NCBI GenBank assembly: GCA_039519185.1
Contig: CM076854.1
Span: 159,366,666 to 159,430,665, forward strand
Direction of reading: 5' to 3'
DNA from: Astragalus membranaceus
Lineage: Eukaryota > Streptophyta > Magnoliopsida > Fabales > Fabaceae
DNA: 64,000 nt
Of the stretch, positions 55,801 to 64,000 are shown piece after piece. The position numbers were made by a program, and so were the translations under genes. The notes below the pieces were generated by a model. That model saw nothing but the letters and a program-made list of their open reading frames with translations. It did not search any database and was not told the origin of the DNA. Numbering within the stretch: the first letter of the stretch is position 1; each line of letters begins with the position of its first letter.

Positions 55801-56569
55801 CTTCTCTTGGGGCAATACCTTCTACTAACACCGGGGCAAAATTATTTGCATAACCGTGAGTTAGATTTTGCTTGCTACCTCTGGAAGTCTCCCCTATGGT
55901 AAAACTTGTTTCCAATACCCAGCCAATTCCCAGCAAGTCAGGCACCTCAAGTAAATGGAATCCCCAATAAACTCGAGGTTGCCATAATACCTTTTTTCCC
56001 TACCATCCCGTGTCGCCTTTGTCTTCCCTATGTTTTCGCTCCAAAATACCCCCCCACTTTCAAACCAAAAATCCAAACCCAAAAAGTTCCAGCTCTTAAA
56101 TACCTGTGAATCCATGCATGCTCATTAAGTAATGCTTCAAAAATAGTCATATTGGAATCAGTAATGTGATTTAGAGAGCTAATGATAATCAAAAAAAGAA
56201 GAGAGAGAAGGTCAAATTTGAGGGTGATTTGCTTGAAAGGAGAGAAGTGGTCATAAAAAGAGAAAAAGGGCCTAAGCAAGTTAGCTGTGTTGAGGATAAA
56301 CTTCCATATGAGGACAAGCTTGATTGGTTTCAAATAAAGCCTGCACAAAGAATTCTCAGTGAATCCAGCTTTCAAGACAAGTGCATCTTAATTTCAACTC
56401 AAGATCATGCATAATTCATGCATTTCATGTCATAGTTTGCATACATTTCATGTCCATCCATGCATTCCACTTCATGATTAGGATCATACATTTGTGTTCA
56501 GTACTTTGCAAATAAATTAATAAAAAAAGAGTCCTCCAAAGCAAGACGTGCATTGACACTGATTTACTT
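52801..56569 (+). other. Ogre-like internal region, non-coding repeats
   Basis: No gag/pol frame. 52960-53230 is a diverged copy of the LTR segment around 51535-51800 (GTTAGAACGAG, GGATGTRCRTCCT, CTAGAGT). 53340-53830 has GCATTTCATGCATAA repeats. 54655-55375 has three AGACTGAAA...CAGTCTAGGCAAAAATTAGGG hairpin units. 54830-55130 has about five ~65-bp units with CCCATAACCCATGCC. 55490-55860 has degenerate units with GGGGCAA and CATGAGTCAAA. Confidence 0.8.
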
Positions 56570-57822
56570 CTCATGCCAACGGTTCAGCCCTGGCATTTCC
56601 CTTCTCATCCTCGTGCTATCGGTTCAGCCCTGGCACATTCTTTCATGCCGACGGTTCAGCCCTGGCATTGTCTTTTAAATTTCGTGCTAACGGTTCAGCC
56701 CTGGCACTGCTTTACTTTTCATGCTAACGGTTCAGCCCTAGCATTGTCTTTTAAATTTCGTGCTAACGGTTCAGCCCTGGCACTACTTTAACTTTTCATG
56801 CTAACGGTTCAGCCCTGGCATTGTCTTTTAAATTTCGTGCTAACGGTTCAGCCCTGGCACTGCTTTAACTTTTCGTGCTAACGGTTCAACCCTGGGCCTG
56901 TCTTTTAACTTTTCATTCTAACGGTTCAGCCCTGGCATTGTCTTTTAAATTTCGTGCTAACGGTTCAGCCCTGGCACTGCTTTACCTTTCATGCTAACGG
57001 TTCAGCCCTGACATTGTCTTTTAAATTTCGTGCTAACGGTTTAGCCCTGGCACAGCTTTACCTTTCATGTTAACGGTTCAACCCTGGCATTGTCTTTTAG
57101 ATTTCGTGCTAACGGTTCAGCCCTGGCATTGCTTTACCTTTCATGCTTACGGTTCAGCCCTGGCATTGTCTTTTAGATTTCGTGCTAACGGTTCAGCCCT
57201 GGCACTGCTTTACCTTTCATGCTAACGGTTCAGTCCTGGCATTTGTCTTTTTAAATTTCTTGCTAACGGTTCAGCCCTGGCATTGTCTTTTAAATTTCGT
57301 GCTAACGGTTCACCCCTGGCACTGCTTTACCTTTCATGCTAACGGTTCAGCCCTGGCATTTGTCTTTTTATATTTCTTGCTAACGGTTCAGCCCTGGCAT
57401 TGTCTTTTAAATTTCGTGCTAACGGTTCAGCCCTGGCACTGCTTTACTTTTCATGCTATCGGCCTCGCCCTGGCATTGTCTTTAATTTTCATGCTATCGG
57501 TCTCGCCCTGGCATTGTCTTTAATTTTGTGCTATCGGTCTCGCCCTGGCATTGTCTTTAATTTTCATGCTATCGGTCTCGCCCTGGCATTGTCTTTCATT
57601 TTGTGCTATCGGTCTCGCCCTGGCATTGTCTTTAATTTTGTGCTATCGGTCTCGCCCTGGCATTGTCTTTAATTTTCATGCTATCGGTCTCGCCCTGGCA
57701 TTGTCTTTAATTTTGTGCTATCGGTCTCGCCCTGACATTGTCTTTGATTTTCATGCTACTAGTTTCGCCCTGACATTGTTTTGAAACTTCGTGCTATCGA
57801 TTCAGCTCTGGCACTGTTTGTA
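56570..57822 (+). repeat. Tandem array with CGGTTCAGCCCTGGCA core
   Basis: About 34 units of 36-38 bp. In the first 0.9 kb two variants alternate (spacers TTGTCTTTTAAATTTCG and CTGCTTTACCTTTCA), giving a dimer of about 75 bp. In the last part the core changes to CGGTCTCGCCCTGGCA. Frames across it are artefacts of the repeat. Confidence 0.95.
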
Positions 57823-57969
57823 TTTCTTGTTACCCATTTAACTTTAACAGTCAAAAGACAATTGTGCATATTTCACCGATTAAAATTGAGGTTCATATCT
57901 GTACTTATTCCTTACTTTGATAAAACAAGAAAACATAGTTTTATGTATTATCTCGTAAGAAAGTAAGCA

Positions 57970-57981
57970 CAGAGGGGCAAC
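57970..57981 (+). promoter_or_regulatory. Polypurine tract
   Basis: CAGAGGGGCAAC directly upstream of the 3' LTR, a purine-rich plus-strand primer candidate. Confidence 0.7.
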
Positions 57982-60535
57982 TGTGAACACCCAATTTTAA
58001 CCGGTACATTTTTTACTTTTTCAAAAAAATCACAAAAATACGTTTTTCGCGTATATTTGATTCCTAATCCCTCGAATAGGTCATTTTACACTAATTTACT
58101 AATTTTGCGTTATTATTACTTTTTTTAGTGGTTAAACAAAAATTAAAAAAATATATGCTAATTCAAAAAATTACAAAGTAAATTTAATTTATTTTTCTTG
58201 TTGCAATATCTTTAATTAAAAAACGAAAATAAAAAAATAAAATAGATATGAAATAATACAAATTACAAAATAAAATAAAAAAAGGGAGGTGCAATAATAA
58301 AAATTATTATTACAAAAAAAGTAGTCGCTTTTTGGGTATTTTCGGGGGTTATTTTTTCTACTTTTGCGAAGGCAATTTCTCTCTCCTCAGACCTCGTTTC
58401 GACGATCCGAACGGTAAAAGTGAAGAGGGATGTCTCACGAACCTGGTGTCCAAAAAACAAAGATGATCCAACGGTTAACGAATCCGGAATCGTACCTTTA
58501 CGGTGAGAGGTTTGAAAAAAAACGGACCAAAAACTGCAGCCCTTGCGAAAGCAATTTCTCTCTCCTCAGACCTCGTTTCAACGATCCGAACGGTGAAAGT
58601 GAAGATATATGTCTCACGAACCTGCTGTCAAAAAACAAAGACGATCCAACGGTTAACGAATCCGGAATCGCGCTTTTACGGTGACAGGTTTGAGAAAAAC
58701 GAGAATTGTGTTCTCTAAGTGGAAATTGCTTTCTCTATCTTGTTTTAGTCCCACATTGCTTGCAAGAAACAACAACCCTATAGCAATTGACTATAAAAGA
58801 GGTTGAGAGGTGAAGGTTTGGGAGGGGGAGTCATTGGCAGATTAAGTGATCTTTTGGGCTAGCCTTTTGCGGTCCAGACACTAAAAGTCTGTCTTTGATT
58901 AGTTTGTAATTTTTTTGTTGAATCGGTTTTTTTCGGTTCTCAAAGCAGTCCGATTCGCAGTTGACCTGGTCAGACTGCTCGGTCCGGTTCGGCGTTCCTC
59001 GCGTTCATCAGCTTGAGGTTAGTTTTGTATTTATTTATTTATATCTATTTGCTTATTTATTTAGTTATTTATGTACATATTTATTGATTAGTTATTTATT
59101 TCTTTAGTTTCGTTTTTTATATCTTTATTTTATGCTTGATATAAACCCTAGGGTAGAAGACTATTATTTTCTGTATATGTGTTTGTTTGTTTTGCAGCTA
59201 GGGGGGTATATTTAACATTTTACTCCTACACACACTCCACTATCACACTTCTGCACACATGTGAGAATAGTCCTATACCCGGACTAGAGAATAACCTAAG
59301 TTAGAACGAGACTGCGTAGTGATGGCCTACTGGATGTGCGTCCTGTTGGGTGGTCACGAAAGTCTCACCTAGAGTTTGGTCCCTCTTGAGAATGCTGACA
59401 CTTCTAATAGCTTGCCTATTGTTGTTGATCAGTGTTCTTAATTGGGGTCGTTGGCTCTGGGAACCTTATTTAGGACTCTATAGAGCTACCTTTGAGAGGT
59501 TCACTTGATAGAAAAAGCCTTAGATCTATTCCCAAAGGGACCCCTCTAGGACACAAATGAGCTTAATACTTTTGCATTCAAGCAAACAATAATACAACTC
59601 ATTTTTTGCAAACTGCACCCCATTTTACTATTGCACCCTCTGTTTTCGTTTTTATTATTTCCTTTTACAAAAAAACCTATAAAAATAAATAGATAAATAT
59701 TTCATTTTCTAAAAAATATAAATAGGGGACTAAATCGACTGTACAGTCGGGTTAGTCTGCTTTTTAGGTCACTAATGAACCGTTACGGATCATGTTCTAA
59801 AATCCCTATTTAAAATGAACAATTTTTAAATTAAAATTAACACCAACACATTTCTTCCCACAAATCAAATTCTCAAAATAGGGGACTAAGCCGACTGTAC
59901 GGACGGGTTAGTCAGCGTTTTAGGATGAATGAGCCGTACGGCTCAGGAATCCTAGAACCCCGATTCCGATAAAATCAAACCAACACACTTCAAATCATTT
60001 TCCAAACTCCAAAAACTCCATTTTTATAAAATAGGGGGACTAAGTCGACTGTACAGACGGGTTAGTCAGCGTTCTAGGATGGATGAGCTGTACAGCTCAA
60101 TAATCCTAAAACCCCTATAATAAAAAATACCAACCAACAAAATTTTCCAAGGAAGAACTACGTGACTTTTGAGTTCCTCATTGCACCGGAGGATACGTAG
60201 GAGCGGGGCTTCCCCGTCAAGTCAAAATTAAACTTTTCTAAATTAGCCCTTATTATTCTCTACTATTTTATTTTTGGGTAAAACAAATAAATTCGTAATT
60301 TATATTTGCACAATCAGATTTAGGGTAACTGTCTTAGGACGGATGTACTAGGGGTGTAGTGGAATTAAGTTTTCTCCCTTCCCTATGCATAACCGACTCC
60401 CGAATCCAACCTAGTTTACGCAGACCATTAATTTTAAGGTAGGTTTTTCTCAATTTTCCCTATTTAATAAATTGGGTGGCGACTCCCTGAAATATCGATT
60501 TTTGAGCCGTCTACGTCGGGATCACGGTCACGACA
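57982..60535 (+). repeat. Ogre-like 3' LTR
   Basis: 2554 bp, same length as the 5' LTR and nearly identical to it, ending CACGACA directly before TSD TTACT. Confidence 0.95.
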
Positions 60536-61478
60536 TTACTCATTATATAATAGAGAGAATCTGCAAAGAGCATAATAATATGGATAATACAAAAGATATC
60601 AATAGGGTAGAAGTTACACAGATTGATGTTCCTTTGCATGAAATTCTGATTGGTGCAGAAGCACTGATTACTTCGTCTATCTATGAAGAAGTGGAGGAAG
60701 AGGGTGTCAATTCCTTCCTCACCTTCTTACAACTAACTACTGAATAAAATGCAAGAAATAAACTACTTAAAATTGTATGAAAGCTATATAAATTTGGATG
60801 AAGAAAGGGATTGTTCTTCAAGTACGATGTGGAGCATATTTATAGCCTTTGAGGTTTCCTTTGCATGAGGGTTTGCGTAGTAACTAAGTCAACAATGTGT
60901 AGCCTAACCATGGTTACTTTCCTGCTCTGAATTTGAGAAGATAAAGTCCAGCACTCTTCTTCAAAGGAGGTCCAATGGTGGAGATCCATGTGTCTTTAGG
61001 TGTATAGCCACTTTTGATGATGTTTCATGGTGGACGCCTCCATATGCATGTGGGCATGTGTCTCCATGTGCCCAATGACTAAGCATGATGTCACAAAACT
61101 TTTGGTACCATGGTATGAATTGAGGTGCTTCCAAGGTGGGGGATTATAAGCTCACAGCTGGACGGTGCAGAAGCACTAAGATGCAGAAGCATCTAGTGCA
61201 GAAGCACTAAGTGCAAAAACACTTTATCTTGGATGTGCCTTTAGTGTGGAAGCAATGCTGTTTTCCTGGTGCAGAAGCATGAACTGCCGCTGCGTTGAGC
61301 AAACATATCAAACATACCAATATATATACAAAATGCTTAAATCATTGTGCAATCTTCTATAAAACTTATAATGTTGTTATTTGACTAAAACTACTATATT
61401 TAATACATATTATACTTGGTTTCAGGCAATTAGTTATGGTTAGATGTATGAATAACTCTATATAAAATAGAGTTATCA

Positions 61479-62851
61479 TGAGGGCATGCTAATTTACTAT
61501 GAGTCCCCCAACCTGACAACATACCATAAGTCGGGAAGTCATTAATTGTCCACATCAATGCCGCTCTCATCATAAAATTCTTCTTTCGTGCTGCATCATA
61601 TGTCCCAACACCCTGCCACAATCTCTTGAGATCATCAATTAGAGGTTCCAAAAAGATATCAATGTTAGCTTTTGGATTGGATGGACCAAGTATCAAGCAA
61701 GTCAAAAACATATACGGTTTAGTCATGCACATCTCAGGAGGAAGATTATAAGGAGTAACAATGACTGGCCAACAAGAATAGGGCGACGCTGATGCTTGGA
61801 CATATGGAGCAAATCCATCAGAGCACAAACCAAGTCGAACATTCCGTGGGTCAGAGGCAAAATCTGAATGCACTCGATCAAAGTGTTTCCACGCCTCACC
61901 ATCAGATGGGTGGCGTAAAATGTCCGAGGTATTCCTATTCTCATAATGCCACGGCATTTTCTTTGCAATTTCAGGCGATGCAAACATTCTCTGCAACCTT
62001 GGAACTATAGGCAAATAGAACATCGAATTTACAGGAATGGGTTTATAATTACATTTTTCCCCTTTACGAACTTTATACCTCGGCTTACCACAAAATCTAC
62101 AAGCCTGCAGCGCACCATCGGTTTTACCAAATTCGTTGTCGTAAAACAACATGTGCCCATCCTCACAACAATCAATCTTCTTGCATTCCAATACCAGCTT
62201 CGAAACTAACATCTTTGCTTCATAATAACTTTTTGGCAAACTATCCTTATTAGGTGTCCCGTCCAACATCATTTGAGTCACAAAATCTAAACCCAATTCA
62301 GAAATATTGCTCATGGACTTGAGAGATAAAAGCTTCACACACCTAGATACTTTTGACTCTGACGAGCCATCAAACAACAGTGTGTTTGACTCTTTTAACA
62401 AACAATAAAATCTTTGTGCTTCTTCATTTGGAAGTTAATCATGATCGTCATATTGAGGCTCATCAGATGGCACATTCACTCCGAGACCATCACAAATCAT
62501 GCTTTCCATCGACTCTAATTGTTCATTTGATGGAACATGAAAACTAGAACTGCTTGAAGAAGTCCCTAAGTCAAAATTTGGAAGTCGTTCTCCATGGTCC
62601 ACCCAAATCCAATAATTAGGCCTAAACCCGATACGATATAAGTGCACCCTAATTTCATCATCAGGTGTAAAATGTATACCGTCACATTTAAGGCATGGAC
62701 ATCTAATCCCCCCTTCCTTTTTAGCCTTATCATGTCGCCATGCTACCCTAATAAACTCTTCAACCCCATTTACAAAAGTTTCCTTCAAAAATGCTCTTCC
62801 CGGATATAACCGATCATACACCCAACTACGATTCAATTGATTCCAATTCAT
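61479..62851 (-). pseudogene. TNP2: TNP2-type CACTA transposase, 5' part
   Basis: Starts at 62851 with MNWNQLNRSWVYDRLY, the Transpos_assoc domain with its C-P-C-x(2)-C finger (RCPCLKCDG). It continues after an in-frame TAA (62435-62437) into the Transposase_21 domain: PKSYYEAKML, a C-x(2)-C near ACRFCGKPRYKV, VPRLQRMFAS, MPWHYENR, HPSDGEAWKHFD, LGLCSDGFAPY, WPVIVTPYNLPPEMCM and GMLSGWGTHSKLACPH. It stops where the family B LTR is inserted and resumes at 49497. TNP2 cuts the CACTA ends. The stop codon and the insertion inactivate it. Confidence 0.93.
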
Positions 62852-63617
62852 CTACACGCATTTAAAAAATGCGTTAGATTCCCACAAATAAACTTAAAAT
62901 ATAACCTATCAAGTTAGTGGTATCGATATGATCTCGGTGGAGATGATTTCGAGCCAAATATGGGGGTTAAGGATAGAACAAACAAAACCATTTTCCATAT
63001 AAGTAGTGAATGAAGTTATTTCTAACTCCCAACCTTAAAACTGTTAGTATAGTCTCGCAATTATCTCAATGCAAATGATTTCGAGCAAAATATGGGGGTG
63101 AGGGACAGCACCTCACCCTTTTCCATCAAAGGCACACAATATAGTCATCTAACCTAGGGTTCATCAAACATCAAAACAACAAAAATAAATTATAACAGGC
63201 CATATAGATAAACTATAACATGCTAAGAACCAAATCATTTTTCACCAAATTTATTCACATTTCCCACCTATGAAGATGCATATAGATAAACTCTATATAA
63301 AAGTAGCTGAAACATGGTATTACAAACATGATATTCAATCATCAAATAAATAGGCCAACAATCAAATAGCATATTTAAAGAAGGGAAAAGCACTATTGTG
63401 CTAAAAACCTTAAGGTATCTAAAGAGTGAGTGAGAGGAACTCACTCGTTGAGACTAATTTCTGTATTTTTTACAATATGTGTGTACCCACCAGAACCAAA
63501 CAAGCTCCTATGACACCAATTCGAAATGCCAAGCTCCAGTACTCCTAACTTTAATGCTTGAGTAAATCCAGCAATCCAAAAATCTAGTAAAAAGATTCTG
63601 ATTTCAACAAAAATTAA
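62852..63617. other. CACTA 5' non-coding region
   Basis: No gene. Two related blocks with AAATGATTTCGAGC-AAATATGGGGGT (about 62940 and 63075) are the only repeats seen. It probably includes the TNP2 promoter and leader, possibly with an intron. Confidence 0.55.
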
Positions 63618-63780
63618 AAGGATAACAAAAACGAAATCATAGAAAACGAAAACAAAATCATAGAAAATGAAAATGAAATCAACGAAAACGAAAATGAAAT
63701 CAACGAAAACGAAAGCACGAAAGCGAAAACAACAAAAACAAAAACGAAAACGAAAACGAAATCAACGAAAACGAAAACGT
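63618..63780. repeat. AACGAAAACGAAATC minisatellite
   Basis: About 160 bases of AACGAA/AATGAA hexamers arranged in 18-base units (GAAATCAACGAAAACGAA). Confidence 0.92.
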
Positions 63781-63944
63781 ACCACACTTTGAGAGTGAAT
63801 GGTGAGAGAAGAGAGAATGCTGGCGTTACTTGCTGCGACGGAGGGAAGGGGATGGGTGGTGCTGGCGGAGATAACTGGGTGAGTGAGGTGAGAGTGAATG
63901 GTGAGAGAAGAATGTGTTACGGAGATAGGAAAAACTTAATTAAA

Positions 63945-64000
63945 ATTAGCGAGGGATACTTAGCGACAGATTTGAATATTAGTGATGGAATTTAAATTTC
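63945..64000. repeat. CACTA subterminal repeats, right side
   Basis: TTAGCGAGGGATACTTAGCG followed by ACAGATTT and TTAGTGATGGAATTT are variants of the left subterminal unit, showing the element terminus is near. Confidence 0.75.

Larger units (their letters stand above)
50226..60535 (+). mobile_element. Ogre-like LTR retrotransposon, non-autonomous
   Basis: 10310 bp with two 2554-bp LTRs, flanked by TSD TTACT (50221-50225, 60536-60540). The PBS TGGCGACTCTGCTGGGGAC is the tRNA-Arg-type site known for Ogre elements. The internal region is only 5.2 kb and shows no gag, protease, RT or integrase, whereas autonomous Ogre elements are much longer inside. It must have moved with proteins from elsewhere. 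The internal region is made of an LTR-like duplicate, several minisatellites and a final tandem array. Confidence 0.9.
49498..61478. mobile_element. Solo LTR, family B (copy 2), split by the Ogre-like element
   Basis: 49498-50225 and 60541-61478 join to about 1.67 kb similar to 6117-7877. It starts TGGTGTGGCAAAATATGTGC and ends GAGTTATCA with the terminal hairpin. Flanks TGGGG (49493-49497) and TGAGG (61479-61483) are a 5-bp TSD with one mismatch. Removing it rejoins TNP2 at ACPH...CMEHTKAF. TGCAGAAGCA-type motifs cluster at 49765-49825 and 61165-61215. Confidence 0.88.
43064..64000 (-). mobile_element. Large CACTA (En/Spm) element, right end outside window
   Basis: It starts CACTACAAAAAAAAGCAG at 43064 (candidate TSD ATT, 43061-43063). 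Subterminal repeats of TTAGCGACGGAAATT and its mirror fill 43086-43365, and the same units reappear at 63945-64000, so the other terminus is just beyond the window. Two minus-strand genes, TNP2-type and Transposase_24-type, are both broken. Without the family B LTR (with its Ogre) and the 46 kb insertion the element would be roughly 7.6 kb or more. Confidence 0.92.

Noticed and set aside
56573..57784. Several frames rich in SALALSF or VQPWHCL
   Set aside because: Every frame of the 36-38-bp tandem array stays open by periodicity; no start, codon pattern or domain supports a protein.
61723..62209. Other-frame and plus-strand frames over the TNP2 domain
   Set aside because: Antisense or shifted shadows of the clearly conserved transposase frame.

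Overview
This is a plant nuclear window, most likely from a legume (inference from the TFL1 homologue and an Ogre-type retrotransposon; the species is not determined). It is AT-rich and almost entirely transposable elements nested inside one another. Only one host gene looks intact: a four-exon TERMINAL FLOWER 1 / CENTRORADIALIS-type PEBP gene on the minus strand (17918-18996). No rRNA gene, functional tRNA gene or CRISPR array was seen. The tRNA-like stretches belong to SINEs.

Layout. 1-8540: one L1-type LINE, a decayed ORF2 with endonuclease, reverse transcriptase, zf-RVT and RNase H parts. It is split by two solo LTRs (565-2798, TSD GAATT; 6117-7877, TSD GTTAC) and by an unexplained GC-rich piece near 3660-3800. 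8640-12562: a hAT (9490-12554) holding a Helitron-like element (9853-12241, minus strand) that holds a second hAT (10706-11200). 12600-15590: MITEs, a SINE and a possible gene 5' exon. 15609-17568: a second copy of the same Helitron-like family. 17918-19100: the TFL1-type gene. 19552-22600: a Stowaway MITE split by a Mutator-like element (TSD ACTTTTTAG) that carries an EXO70 exocyst gene fragment and a small CACTA element. 25030-29406: a SINE split by a CACTA element that carries ALDH3 exons. 29800-31680: LINE ORF1 remnant with a hAT in its leader. 32345-33290: satellite-like tandem repeats. 33570-37510: MITEs, SINEs and a hAT. 37818-40187: a second solo LTR of the 565-2798 family. 40757-43063: a related LTR cut by a large CACTA element.

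43064-64000+: this CACTA element (En/Spm) runs off the right edge. Its TNP2-type transposase and its second, Transposase_24-type gene are both on the minus strand and both broken. TNP2 is interrupted by a roughly 1.4-kb insertion (46041-47430) and by a solo LTR (49498-61478). Inside that LTR sits a complete young Ogre-like retrotransposon (50226-60535, LTRs of 2554 bp each, TSD TTACT) with no recognisable gag or pol.

The most interesting shared pattern is that the LTRs of three independent families, and one unclassified insertion, carry clusters of short palindromes. In two families the arms differ by compensatory changes between repeat or element copies. In the unclassified insertion, twelve perfect AATCGATT sites are spaced about 21 or 32 bp apart, close to whole helical turns. 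Two cases of host-gene capture (EXO70 in a Mutator-like element, ALDH3 in a CACTA element) are the other main points.
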